Shown here piece by piece: positions 18,502 through 27,659 of a DNA stretch of 64,000 nucleotides; position 1 is the stretch's first letter; every line of letters begins with the position of its first letter. A program made the position numbers and the translations under genes. This DNA comes from Phyllobacteriaceae bacterium (GTDB lineage: Bacteria > Pseudomonadota > Alphaproteobacteria > Rhizobiales > Rhizobiaceae). Below the pieces are notes generated by a model. That model ran no database searches, was not told the DNA's origin, and was given only the letters and a program-made list of their open reading frames with translations. The stretch lies in the NCBI GenBank assembly GCA_002708825.1, contig PAPF01000011.1, positions 10,043 to 74,042 on the forward strand, written 5' to 3'.

Positions 18502-19692
18502 TCAGCGCGGCGCGGTGGCGGTGCCGAAGTCGTCGGCCCGCCCGCGTTCCGGTGCGGGCGCGAGACCTTCGATCGTCAGGCGCTGGACCGGTGTCGGCTC
18601 GGCGGGCAGGACAGCCGCCGGTTCCGGGACACGGCCAAGCAATTCCTCCCCGCCGTCGAGGTCGGGATCGGTCAGCGAGATGGGGACCGTGCGGTCGATC
18701 TTCATCTGCAACGGGGCCGGATTGAGTGTCAGCGTGGGCAGCATTTCCGGTGTCAGCTTGCCGATATTGGGATCGGCGGCCCGGCCGAGCAGTTTCTTCA
18801 GCGGCTTCTCCGCATAGAAGGCGACCTTGCGCCGGCCGGCCTTCGTCAGGTTGATGCCGTCGGCGCCGCGCAGGCGCACGACCTGGCCGTTGATATCCGG
18901 CCCGGTCGTGATGAAGCTGCCGTTCTCATCGACGAACCCGTTCCATATGTCGACGAATTCGCCGTCAGTGGCCGTGGCAACGGACTTGTAGAAATCGTTG
19001 AAGGCCAGCATGTCGGCGGTCATGGATGAAAGTTTGAAGGCCGGCATTCCGATCCAGACATAGGGGACGGACGCGTTCTTCAATTCGGTGGCAAAGGCCC
19101 GGATGCGGGCATTGTATTCCTTGTCCCATTCCTCCGAGCGCAAGGCCAGGCGTCCGGCATCCGTCCGGATGGGCTGGCGGTCGTTGGATCCGATCATCAC
19201 CGCGACAAGTGCGGGCTTTTCCTCTTCCAGGATGGCGCCGATCTGCCCCGGCCAGTCGTAGTAATCGTCGCGGACGAAACCGGACGAACCGTTCGACCGG
19301 TCGACGACGATCACGCCGGGGAGGTCGGCGAAGGCATCTTGAAGACCGTCGGCAAGGCCGCCGGCGAGGAAATCGCCGACGACGACCACCTTGCGCGCAT
19401 TCTCCAGCTTGTCGACGCTTTCGGGCGCGGGTTGGCTGGCCGGTGCGGCCGCGCCCTGACGCGGCGTGGTGCGCTGCCGGATCGTCCGCTTGCGCGACGG
19501 CGCCGGTTCGACGGAGCGTCTTGGTTCCGGGCGGAAAAGCTTGCGAAAGAAGCCGCGCACGCCTGGCAGGCCGTTGTCGTTGGCACCGGCAGGCGCGGCG
19601 GCAGCCATCTGCGCAGATGCGGCAAGGGCCACACAGAGGCAGAGCAGCGCGGCAAGCGCCTTGATGAACAGCCCGTTGCCTGTCCGGCCCAT
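18502..19692 (-). CDS. DUF459/SGNH-hydrolase-like exported protein
   Basis: 396 residues with an N-terminal signal peptide (about 1-33) and a basic proline/arginine-rich linker to about 95. The SGNH-like domain follows (about 98-300): block I is VVGDFLAGGLADGL, block III is MIGSND, and block V is DGINLTKAGRRK. The usual block I serine is phenylalanine and the block V histidine is asparagine, so catalysis is doubtful. The C-terminal tail is proline-rich. It lies 9 bp after a lytic transglycosylase gene on the same strand, suggesting a cell-wall role. Confidence 0.75.
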   Translation of the reverse strand: MGRTGNGLFIKALAALLCLCVALAASAQMAAAAPAGANDNGLPGVRGFFRKLFRPEPRRSVEPAPSRKRTIRQRTTPRQGAAAPASQPAPESVDKLENARKVVVVGDFLAGGLADGLQDAFADLPGVIVVDRSNGSSGFVRDDYYDWPGQIGAILEEEKPALVAVMIGSNDRQPIRTDAGRLALRSEEWDKEYNARIRAFATELKNASVPYVWIGMPAFKLSSMTADMLAFNDFYKSVATATDGEFVDIWNGFVDENGSFITTGPDINGQVVRLRGADGINLTKAGRRKVAFYAEKPLKKLLGRAADPNIGKLTPEMLPTLTLNPAPLQMKIDRTVPISLTDPDLDGGEELLGRVPEPAAVLPAEPTPVQRLTIEGLAPAPERGRADDFGTATAPR

Positions 19693-19701
19693 GCGGGTCT
19701 C

Positions 19702-20922
19702 CTATTGCCTGCGCAACACGTTCAGCACTTCCTTGCTGGGATAGCCATCCTGCGTCAAGCCCGCACGGGCCTGGAAGGTCTTGATGGCGGCCTGCGATCC
19801 GCTGCCGATCTTGCCGTCGATGGGCCCGTCATAGAGGCCGTTGCGGGCGAGATGCGTCTGAAGTTCCTGCTTCTCGGCGAATGAGAGCGGCGTGAACGGG
19901 CGGTCCCAGTCGCGATCCAGTCCGCCAAAACCGGCGATCTCGTCGGCCAGCAGGCTGACCGCCAGCGCATAGGTGTCGGCGTTGTTGTAGCGCTTGAGCA
20001 CGAAGAAGTTCTTCAGCATCAGGAAGGCGGGGCCGTTGCGTCCGTCCAGCGCCTTCAGTTCCGCGTTGTCGGAGGGGCGCGGGAAAGGCTTGCCATTGGT
20101 GCGCGTGACGCCGATGCCCTGCCATCGCGACAGGCTCATCGAACCGGCGGGGAACTTGCGTCCGGATGGCAGCTTCACCTCGTAGCCCCAGGTCTTGCCG
20201 GTCTGCCAGCCATTGCGGGCCAGCAGGTTGGCGGCGGTCGCCAGGGCATCGGGAATGGAATTCCAGATGTCGCGCCGCCCGTCGCCGTCCATGTCGACGG
20301 CATAGGCCTGGTAGCTTGTCGGGATGAACTGGGTGTGGCCCATGGCGCCGGCCCACGACCCGGTCAGGTGGCTCTCGTCGATGTCGCCGGTCTGGAGGAT
20401 TTTCAGCGCGGCGACGAGTTGCGTGCGGGCGAACTTGGCGCGGCGCCTGTCGCCATAGGCAAGCGTGGCCAGCGAGCGCGGCACGTTGCGCATCACCCGG
20501 TCATTGGTCAGGATGCGGCCGAAATTGGACTCGATGCCCCAGATGGCCACGAGGATGTGCCGGTCCACGCCGAAGCGGCGCTCGATCCGGTCCAGCCAGC
20601 CGTCATATTTTCGCACCATCTCACGGCCCGTGGCGATGGATTCGTCATGGACGCGGTTGTCGAAATACTGCCAGAGGGGCGCCTTGAATTCCGGCTGGTA
20701 GTTCGCCTTTTCAAGCACTTCCGGGTCCGGCTCGGTGACGCCGCGAAACGCCCGGTCATAGGTGGCGGACGAGACGCCGCTCTTCATGGCGACGGACTTG
20801 AAACCTGCGATCCAGCGCTGGAAGCCGGCATCGGCCCGTGCCGGGGCGGAAGACAGGCAGGCGGCGACAAGCGAGGCGGCGGCAATGCGGATCGCGAGTT
20901 TTCCGGCGGAGCGGAACGTCAT
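19702..20922 (-). CDS. Lytic murein transglycosylase, MltB family
   Basis: A 406-residue exported enzyme that cleaves peptidoglycan to 1,6-anhydro-muramyl products. A signal peptide covers about 1-30 (ending APARA). The catalytic glutamate is E131 in AIWGIESNFG, and the MltB hallmarks GSWAGAMGHTQFIPTSY and DMDGDGRRD follow. A C-terminal peptidoglycan-binding domain (about 345-403, LARNGLYDGPIDGKIGSGSQAAIKTFQ) anchors it to the wall. GGAGA precedes the ATG at 20922; the frame is open to 21048. It is co-oriented with the DUF459 gene. Confidence 0.9.
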   Translation of the reverse strand: MTFRSAGKLAIRIAAASLVAACLSSAPARADAGFQRWIAGFKSVAMKSGVSSATYDRAFRGVTEPDPEVLEKANYQPEFKAPLWQYFDNRVHDESIATGREMVRKYDGWLDRIERRFGVDRHILVAIWGIESNFGRILTNDRVMRNVPRSLATLAYGDRRRAKFARTQLVAALKILQTGDIDESHLTGSWAGAMGHTQFIPTSYQAYAVDMDGDGRRDIWNSIPDALATAANLLARNGWQTGKTWGYEVKLPSGRKFPAGSMSLSRWQGIGVTRTNGKPFPRPSDNAELKALDGRNGPAFLMLKNFFVLKRYNNADTYALAVSLLADEIAGFGGLDRDWDRPFTPLSFAEKQELQTHLARNGLYDGPIDGKIGSGSQAAIKTFQARAGLTQDGYPSKEVLNVLRRQ

Positions 20923-21113
20923 GACAGTCTCCTTCGTTGGGATGCCGGCCATTCTGTTCACAGACGGGTTAGGAATTGGTTTACCATAGAGCAACATGCC
21001 TTCACGAATCGCGCCAGCCGGCCTGAACAGGCGGGAATCAATGATCAATTGCTAAACTTCAACCGTGGCAAGACTGCGCCAAACGATCGCCCAGATACAG
21101 GAAAACGAGGATC

Positions 21114-21983
21114 ATGAAAAAGCTCCGCAAGGCCGTCTTCCCCGTTGCAGGCTTCGGCACCCGATTCCTGCCGGCGACGAAGGCCATCCCGAAGGAAATG
21201 CTCACCGTGGTCGACCGGCCGGTCATCCAGTATGTCGTGGACGAGGCGCTCAAGGCCGGGATCGAGCACCTGATCTTCGTCACCGGGCGCAACAAGGCGG
21301 TGATCGAGGACTATTTCGACATCCAGTACGAGCTTTACTCGACGCTGGAATCGCGCGGCAAGACCGGACCGCTGGAACAGCTCAAGGCCATGCAGCCGGC
21401 GCCGGGCACCACCAGTTTCACGCGCCAGCAGGAACCCCTGGGTCTCGGCCATGCGGTGTGGTGCGCACGCGACCTCGTGGGCAACGAGCCGTTTGCCCTT
21501 TTGCTGCCCGACATGATCCTGCAATCGCAGGCCAATTGCATGAGCGAGATGGCCTCGCTCTACGAGAAGACCGGTGGCAATGTCATCTCGCTGCAGGAGT
21601 GCAAGCCGGAGGATGCCTACAAGTACGGGATCGTGGGGCGCGGCAGGGACGTGCACAACGGCTATGAACTGACCGAGATGGTGGAGAAGCCGGCGCCGGG
21701 AACCGCGCCGTCCAACCTGTTCATCAACGGACGCTATATCCTCCAACCGGAAATCTTCGACATCCTGGCGACGCAGGAGCGCGGCGCCGGCAACGAGATC
21801 CAGTTGACCGACGCCATGCTGAAGCTGAAGGAGACGCAGGCCTTTTACGGCTACACCTTTGCCGGGCGTACCTTCGACTGCGGCAATCCGGAAGGCTTCA
21901 TCGAGGCCAATCTCGCCATGGCCCATGCGCGCTCCGACATGAAGGACCATGTCGAGGCGGTCGCGCGCGCCATCATCGGCTGA
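21114..21983 (+). CDS. galU: UTP-glucose-1-phosphate uridylyltransferase
   Basis: A 289-residue nucleotidyltransferase that makes UDP-glucose from UTP and glucose-1-phosphate, the donor for exopolysaccharide, LPS and glucan synthesis. The N-terminal signature [27 protein letters not shown] near 26, and the VEKP of [12 protein letters not shown] are all present; length is normal. It converges with the beta-barrel gene, whose stop lies 5 bp away. Confidence 0.95.
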   Translation: MKKLRKAVFPVAGFGTRFLPATKAIPKEMLTVVDRPVIQYVVDEALKAGIEHLIFVTGRNKAVIEDYFDIQYELYSTLESRGKTGPLEQLKAMQPAPGTTSFTRQQEPLGLGHAVWCARDLVGNEPFALLLPDMILQSQANCMSEMASLYEKTGGNVISLQECKPEDAYKYGIVGRGRDVHNGYELTEMVEKPAPGTAPSNLFINGRYILQPEIFDILATQERGAGNEIQLTDAMLKLKETQAFYGYTFAGRTFDCGNPEGFIEANLAMAHARSDMKDHVEAVARAIIG

Positions 21984-21987
21984 ACCG

Positions 21988-23676
21988 TCAACGCTGCAGC
22001 TTCAGGCCGAGGAAGGCGGAATTGGTTGTGTAGTCGCGGCCGCGCAGCGTGCTGGTCAGCCGTTCATGGCGCAGGCGCGTGGTCAGGCCGAGATTGCGGT
22101 TCAGCCACCAGGTGAAGCCAAGCTGGCCTGCCAAGGTCACGTCGCGGCCGGGGGCGCCCGCATAGTCGCGCAGGGAGGCGGTGAATTCCGCATTGCCGGT
22201 CAGGTTGGCCCGGATCTGGCGCTCCAGCGCCAGCGTGCCGGATTGCAGCAGCGAGCCGGAGGAGCCGGCGGTCGTCGTGCCTTCGACGGTTGTCTCGCCG
22301 GTCAGGCTCACGCGGGTGCCGCGTTCGGGCGACCAGTTGAGACGGGCCAGCAGCGACAGGCCGTCAATGTCGGGCAGGCGGGCGTCATCCAGGGATTCGC
22401 GGACATAGCCGGCGGCCAGTTCGCCGTTGAGCTTTTCGCCGAGGTCGACGGCGACGCCGCCGCGTAGTGCATAGCGGTCCGATGAACGCCGGTATCCGGA
22501 TGCATCCACGCGGTTGTCATGGATGCGGCGGCCATACTCCCCCTCGATGAATGGCGCCAAGGCGGGAGAAACGGCATAACCGACGCGCAGGCGGCCATTG
22601 AGCAGGGTGAAGTTGCGGTCGGACTGGTCCAGCGTTCCGCCGGTGGCCAGGTCGGCATCGCCGTAGGCATCGCGCAGGATCTCGCCGGTCAGCGCATAGC
22701 GCAACCGGCCCTCGGTCTTTTCCAGGCCGAGGCTGGCGTCAAGCCGGTGCAGCAAGGGCCGCGTGGCGCCGGCGGGAATGGAGACAGGACTCTCGGCGGC
22801 TTCGCGGCGCAGCTCGTAGCCGGCACTGGCATTCACGGCGTGGTCCGCACCGAAATCAAGGCGCATCTGCCCGTCGATGCCGATGCTCGGCTCGCTTTCA
22901 CCCGGTCCGGAAACGGCCTGCCGCCAGGTGGCGAAAGCGTTCAGGCGGGCTTCATGGCGCAGCCAGCCGGAAACGGCCTCAAGGCGCAAGGTCGTGTCGG
23001 AAAAGATGCCCGACTGCTTGACCGGCGAACTCAGGGCGTTGTCGGTGACCGTCAGGCCGGTTTCCAGCGTGGGCGTCACCGTGAAGGTGCCGATGCGCAG
23101 GCCGAGCGGCGCATAGGGATCGGTCTCGGGAACCGGCTCGAGGCCGTCGATGGAGCCGGTGCGCCGGTTGTCAGGGAGGACGCGCGTGTTGCGTTCTTCG
23201 TCGTCGTTTTCGAGCGGGCGGGTGCGCAGCGACCCTGTCAGCAGGTCCTGGGGGTCTTCCTGCGTTGCCCTTGCCCGGCCACGATCCGCATTGTCAGCAT
23301 CGGCGTTCTCGCGTTCGCGGGCACCGAGGGGAAGACGCGGCGGCTGCGGCCGAAAGCCGTCATTCGTCAAGGTGTCCGTCTCGCCGTCCTGCGCGCCGCT
23401 GGCGTCTTCGCTCTGCGGGATGTAGGGCGCGGGAGCGGATGACTCCTGCCGCTCCGGTGCGGCCGTCCGGCCCGACAGGGCGGTCGGGCGGTCCGCCAGC
23501 GCGCGTGCCTGGAGAAGCGAGCGCGCCGTGCCGGCCTCATCGACCTCGCCGCGCAGACCCTCGACAGATTGCGCGGCCGCGGGCGTCAGGCCCGGCAGGG
23601 CCAGCGCGGTCGTTGCAATCAGGACAGTGGCGAAGCGCATGAGCGCCATTCGCCCTGGGGTCGGGAACCGGTTCAA
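21988..23676 (-). CDS. Outer-membrane beta-barrel protein
   Basis: A 562-residue exported protein: signal peptide about 1-36 (ending AAAQS), a charged, probably disordered periplasmic segment to about 175, then a barrel of alternating amphipathic strands to the end. The last residues (NSAFLGLKLQR) are strand-like but lack a classical terminal phenylalanine. It resembles the putative beta-barrel porin 2 group, often found with exopolysaccharide genes. Neighbours galU and a KpsF-type isomerase support a surface-polysaccharide connection, but substrate and role are unknown. Confidence 0.7.
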   Translation of the reverse strand: MNRFPTPGRMALMRFATVLIATTALALPGLTPAAAQSVEGLRGEVDEAGTARSLLQARALADRPTALSGRTAAPERQESSAPAPYIPQSEDASGAQDGETDTLTNDGFRPQPPRLPLGARERENADADNADRGRARATQEDPQDLLTGSLRTRPLENDDEERNTRVLPDNRRTGSIDGLEPVPETDPYAPLGLRIGTFTVTPTLETGLTVTDNALSSPVKQSGIFSDTTLRLEAVSGWLRHEARLNAFATWRQAVSGPGESEPSIGIDGQMRLDFGADHAVNASAGYELRREAAESPVSIPAGATRPLLHRLDASLGLEKTEGRLRYALTGEILRDAYGDADLATGGTLDQSDRNFTLLNGRLRVGYAVSPALAPFIEGEYGRRIHDNRVDASGYRRSSDRYALRGGVAVDLGEKLNGELAAGYVRESLDDARLPDIDGLSLLARLNWSPERGTRVSLTGETTVEGTTTAGSSGSLLQSGTLALERQIRANLTGNAEFTASLRDYAGAPGRDVTLAGQLGFTWWLNRNLGLTTRLRHERLTSTLRGRDYTTNSAFLGLKLQR

Positions 23677-23802
23677 TCGCGCCGTCCGTTCGTTCAGGCT
23701 CCGGGCACAATGCCCGCATTCCTTTCCGAAGCCTAAAGGCGCATGGTTAACGCTTCCTTTCCGGTGCTGCCGTTCGGTGGCGGAAAGGTTGGACAGAACC
23801 GC

Positions 23803-24825
23803 ATGAAATCGCTACAGGCTCAGTCCATGAACAGGCTGAAAATCACCACCGGAATCGATCGCGCGGGGCTCGTTTCCTCCGCTGTCCGGACGCTGGCCAC
23901 CGAGTGTGCCGGGCTGGATGCCCTTGCCGAGGCCATGCAGAACGGCCTTGGCGATGCCTTCGCCGATGCCGCCGCACTACTGGCGGCGGCCAGGGGGCGG
24001 GTCATCGTCACGGGCGTCGGGAAGAGCGGCCATATCGGCTCCAAGCTGGCGGCGACCTTCGCCTCGACGGGAACCCCGGCCTATTTCGTGCATCCGGCGG
24101 AAGCCAATCACGGCGATCTCGGCATGATCGCGCCGGACGACGCGATCATCGCCATTTCATGGTCCGGCGAGACCACGGAACTGAAGGGGATCGTGGCCTA
24201 TTCGCGGCGCTTCTCCATCCCGCTCATCGCGCTGACGGCAGGCGTCGATTCCGCCCTGGGGCGTGAGGCGGACGTGGTGCTGGCCCTGCCGCGCGCGCAG
24301 GAGGCCTGTCCGCATGGCCTGGCGCCGACCACCTCAACGATGCTACAACTGGCCCTGGGCGATGCGCTGGCCGTTGCGCTGCTGGAAGCCCGTGGTTTCA
24401 CGCCCGACCATTTCCGCACCTTCCATCCGGGCGGGCAACTGGGCGCGAGCCTGGTGCGCATTGGCGACGTGATGCACAAGGACGACCGTGTCCCGCTTAT
24501 CGGGGAAGGCTCCGGCATGCGCGACGCCATCCTTGAGATGAGCCGCAAGGGTTTCGGCTGCGTGGGCATTGTCGGCGCCGACGGTTCGCTGACCGGCATC
24601 ATCACGGATGGCGACATTCGCCGGCACATCGACGCGGATCTGCTGTCAATGACGGTGGACCAGGTGATGACCCGCTCGCCGCGCGTGATCGCGCCGGACG
24701 AACTGGCCGCGGTGGCGCTGTCGCGAATCAACACCTCGGCCATCACGGCATTGATGGTGGTGGATGCCGGCCGGCCGGTCGGCATCGTTCACCTGCACGA
24801 CCTGTTGCGGATCGGGGCAGCCTGA
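23803..24825 (+). CDS. kdsD: KpsF/GutQ-type arabinose-5-phosphate isomerase
   Basis: About 340 residues. The SIS domain (about 45-180) has VTGVGKSGHIGSKLAATFASTG and SWSGETTE; the family-specific HGLAPTTSTMLQLALGDALA and HPGGQLG follow. Two CBS domains (about 225-340, MTRSPRVIAPDE) end the protein. It converts ribulose-5-phosphate to arabinose-5-phosphate for Kdo synthesis in LPS. The start is uncertain among ATGs at 23743, 23803 and 23827. It is divergent from the beta-barrel gene. Confidence 0.88.
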   Translation: MKSLQAQSMNRLKITTGIDRAGLVSSAVRTLATECAGLDALAEAMQNGLGDAFADAAALLAAARGRVIVTGVGKSGHIGSKLAATFASTGTPAYFVHPAEANHGDLGMIAPDDAIIAISWSGETTELKGIVAYSRRFSIPLIALTAGVDSALGREADVVLALPRAQEACPHGLAPTTSTMLQLALGDALAVALLEARGFTPDHFRTFHPGGQLGASLVRIGDVMHKDDRVPLIGEGSGMRDAILEMSRKGFGCVGIVGADGSLTGIITDGDIRRHIDADLLSMTVDQVMTRSPRVIAPDELAAVALSRINTSAITALMVVDAGRPVGIVHLHDLLRIGAA

Positions 24826-24840
24826 TCCTCCGGCAGCCTG

Positions 24841-25302
24841 TCAGTCGGCCGCTTCCACGTGCAACGTGCCGGCATGCTCGGCGGTGACACGCACGCGGGT
24901 GCCGGCGTCCATGTCGGCCCCGGAAACCCGCCACAAGGTGTCGCCGATGCGCACCCGGCCCTGGCCGTTGCGGATCGGCTCTTCCAGCGTTGCCACGCGG
25001 CCGACCAGTTGTGCCTGACGCCGGTTGAGGAGGGGTTCGTCGGTCTCGGTGGCGCTCGCATCCATCATCCGCTTGCCATACCAGGCGGCGGCAAGCGATA
25101 GCACCAGGAAGACCAGCGTCTGGACCTGCCAGGACCAGAAGGCCGTTTCCCACAGGATCAGCGACAGCACGCCGGTGACGATGGCAGCCAGCCCAATCCA
25201 GATGAGGAAGACGCCGGGAACGACGATTTCGGCTCCGAGCAGGATGATGCCCAGCACCATCCAGTTCCACGGCCCCAGTTCATTGACGACCTGCTGTATC
25301 AT
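24841..25302 (-). CDS. NfeD-family membrane protein
   Basis: 153 residues: two or three transmembrane helices (about 14-45 and 50-85) with PGVFLIWIGLAA, then a soluble OB-fold domain (about 90-153, LVGRVATLEEPIRNGQGRVRIGDTLWRV). NfeD proteins pair with SPFH/stomatin proteins in membrane quality control. The gene starts 20 bp after the SPFH stop on the same strand, the classical pair arrangement. Confidence 0.88.
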   Translation of the reverse strand: MIQQVVNELGPWNWMVLGIILLGAEIVVPGVFLIWIGLAAIVTGVLSLILWETAFWSWQVQTLVFLVLSLAAAWYGKRMMDASATETDEPLLNRRQAQLVGRVATLEEPIRNGQGRVRIGDTLWRVSGADMDAGTRVRVTAEHAGTLHVEAAD

Positions 25303-25322
25303 TGTTCGCGCTCCCGCCCGGT

Positions 25323-26282
25323 TCAACTGCCGGCGCGCGGGATGCGGAAGCCGCTGCGCGCGGGAACCGGAGGCGGTGTCTGGCCATCGCCGGAACCGTC
25401 GCCGAAGACTTCGCGGGCGATCGCGCCGATTCCGCCCAGCGATCCTATCAGCGAGGAGGCCTCCATCGGCATCAGGACGATCTTGGAATTGTTGGCCGAA
25501 CCGATGGCCGTCATCGCTTCGGTGTATTTCTGGGCAACGAAGTAGTTGATGGCCTGGATGTCACCGGCGCCGATGGCCTCGGACACCATCTGCGTCGCGC
25601 GGGCCTCGGCCTGCGCCTGGCGCTCGCGTGCCTCAGCGTCGAGGAAGGCGGCTTCCTTGCGGCCCTGGGCTTCCAGGACCTGGGCCTGCTTGAGGCCCTC
25701 GGCCTCCAGGATCTGGGCGCGCTTGTCGCGTTCGGCCTTCATCTGGCGCGCCATGGCATCGACGAGGTCCTGCGGCGGGTTGATGTCCTTGATCTCGACG
25801 CGGGTGATCTTGATGCCCCAGGGATTGGCGGCGTCGTCGACGATACGCAGAAGACGGTCGTTGATGGTGTCGCGGTTGGAGAGCAGTTCGTCGAGGTCCA
25901 TCGATCCCATGACGTTACGGATGTTTGTCATGGTCAGGTTCAGGAGCGCGTTTTCCAGGCCCGACACCTGGTAGGCGGCCTGGGGCGCGTTCAGCACCTG
26001 GTAGAAGGAGACGCCGTCGACGGCGACAATGGCATTGTCGCGGGTGATGACTTCCTGCGTGGGAATGTCGAGCACCTGTTCCATCATGTTCATCTTCGCG
26101 CCGACGCGGTCGATGAAGGGCACGATGATGTTCAGGCCGGGCTGAAGCGTCCTCGTATAGCGGCCAAACCGCTCGACGGTATAGTTGAAGCCCTGCGGGA
26201 CCGTCTTGATCCCGGCGAACAGGACCATGATGACCACGACGGCAAGAACGAGAATGGCGATATCAAGACCGGAAAACAGCAT
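25323..26282 (-). CDS. SPFH/stomatin-family membrane protein (QmcA-like)
   Basis: 319 residues with an N-terminal membrane anchor (about 5-27), an SPFH domain to about 190 ([47 protein letters not shown]) and a coiled-coil rich in A, E and R (about 190-260), ending in a glycine/proline tail. Such proteins form large membrane-associated cages with proteases such as FtsH. The following NfeD gene is its usual partner. The ATG at 26282 is just before the anchor. Confidence 0.9.
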   Translation of the reverse strand: MLFSGLDIAILVLAVVVIMVLFAGIKTVPQGFNYTVERFGRYTRTLQPGLNIIVPFIDRVGAKMNMMEQVLDIPTQEVITRDNAIVAVDGVSFYQVLNAPQAAYQVSGLENALLNLTMTNIRNVMGSMDLDELLSNRDTINDRLLRIVDDAANPWGIKITRVEIKDINPPQDLVDAMARQMKAERDKRAQILEAEGLKQAQVLEAQGRKEAAFLDAEARERQAQAEARATQMVSEAIGAGDIQAINYFVAQKYTEAMTAIGSANNSKIVLMPMEASSLIGSLGGIGAIAREVFGDGSGDGQTPPPVPARSGFRIPRAGS

Positions 26283-26449
26283 GGCAGGCGTCCTTTCCCT
26301 GTTGGCGCGGCCACGATTGCCGGCCCCCTCACGACACATGATATGGGGACGGGCCATCCCCGGTGCAAAGCGTTAGCACGTCATCCTTAACGTGCAATTT
26401 TCAAAGGGGGCGGGAAATGGCCGGGTGCGGGCGGCCGCCGGCCTTCCGC

Positions 26450-27514
26450 TCAGATCCAGCCGGACAGTTCCCGGCGCACCAGTGCCTCGATGACGGCCAT
26501 GCCTTCCACGGTGTCGTTGAGGCAGGGAATATGCGTGAAATTCTCGCCGCCGGCCTCGTGGAAGATCTCGCCGGCCTCGCCCGCGATTTCCTCAAGCGTT
26601 TCCAGGCAGTCGGAGACGAAACCGGGGTTGAACACGGCGATCGACTTCACGCCGTCTTTCGCCAACTGCTCCACTGTCTTGTCGGTATAGGGCTGGAGCC
26701 ATTCCTCTGGTCCGAAGCGCGACTGGAAGCAGGTCATCAGCCGGCCCTTTTCCCAGCCGAGGCGCTGTTCCAGCAGGCGGGAGGTCTTGTGGCAATGGCA
26801 ATGATAGGGGTCGCCCTTCCTGAAATAGCTCTGCGGGATGCCGTGATAGGAGGCGATCACCCTTTCCGGCTCGAAGTCGAGCGTGGCGAGATGGCTCTCG
26901 ATGGAGCGGGCCAGCGCCTCGATGTAGACCGGTTCGTCATGATAGGGCGGAACGGTGCGGATGGCCGGTTGCCAGCGCAGGCCCTGCAGGACCTCGAAGA
27001 ACTTGTCGTTCACGGTCGCCGTGGTGGTGGCGGAATATTGCGGATAGAGCGGGAACATGACGATACGCTCGCAGCCTTCCGCGATCATGCGTTTCGTCAC
27101 TTGCTCGATGGAGGGATTGCCATAGCGCATGGCCCAGTCCACCTGGACATGCGGATGGGCGGCAAGGGCTTCAGCCAGTTTCTCGCCCTGGGCGCGGGTG
27201 AAGGTGCGCAGCGGGCTCTCGTCCTTCTCCCTGTTCCAGATCTCGGCATAGGCCGCGCCGGACTTCTTCGGACGGGTGTTGAGAACGATGCCGTAGAGAA
27301 TGGGATACCAGAGCGCCCGCGGCCATTCGATGACGCGGCGGTCGGAGAGGAATTCCTTCAGGTAGCGGCGCATGGGCGCGTAGTCGGTGCCGTCCGGTGT
27401 GCCCAGATTGACGAGCAGCACGCCGACCTTGCCGATCTTCACGGGAGGATGATCCGCGGGAAGCGGGCCGATGGCCTTCGCGTCCCCAAGGCTGATGCGC
27501 GTCGCAAACGTCAT
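26450..27514 (-). CDS. hemH: Ferrochelatase
   Basis: A 354-residue enzyme inserting Fe2+ into protoporphyrin IX. Signatures: KIGKVGVLLVNLGTPDGTDY near 35, the active-site SYHGIPQSYFRKGDPYHCHC (catalytic His in the first part), FQSRFGPEEWLQPYTD, and GFVSDCLETLEEI with its conserved glutamates. AGGAG lies 8 nt before the ATG at 27514. It is encoded alone on the minus strand. Extra cysteines in the C-terminal region are not obviously a 2Fe-2S site. Confidence 0.95.
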   Translation of the reverse strand: MTFATRISLGDAKAIGPLPADHPPVKIGKVGVLLVNLGTPDGTDYAPMRRYLKEFLSDRRVIEWPRALWYPILYGIVLNTRPKKSGAAYAEIWNREKDESPLRTFTRAQGEKLAEALAAHPHVQVDWAMRYGNPSIEQVTKRMIAEGCERIVMFPLYPQYSATTTATVNDKFFEVLQGLRWQPAIRTVPPYHDEPVYIEALARSIESHLATLDFEPERVIASYHGIPQSYFRKGDPYHCHCHKTSRLLEQRLGWEKGRLMTCFQSRFGPEEWLQPYTDKTVEQLAKDGVKSIAVFNPGFVSDCLETLEEIAGEAGEIFHEAGGENFTHIPCLNDTVEGMAVIEALVRRELSGWI

Positions 27515-27590
27515 TGAACGAACTCCTGAAAACTTTTCCTGCAGCAATCCGGGCGCCATGTCCGCATGCCCGGCCTTCCATATAGGAGAA

Positions 27591-27625
27591 GGCCCGCCCC
27601 GTGGATCAGGGCGGGCCGGTTTTTT
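27591..27625. terminator. Hairpin between nucleotidase and hemH genes
   Basis: A 9-bp stem GGCCCGCCC / GGGCGGGCC (27591-27617) has a T run only on its plus-strand side (27620-27625). On minus it would follow the nucleotidase gene but lacks a good T run. A second hairpin CTGCGGC / GCCGCAG lies at about 27633-27651. Together they probably stop nucleotidase transcription, with limited confidence. Confidence 0.4.
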
Positions 27626-27659
27626 GCCCGGCCTGCGGCGCGAAGCCGCAGCCTCGATA

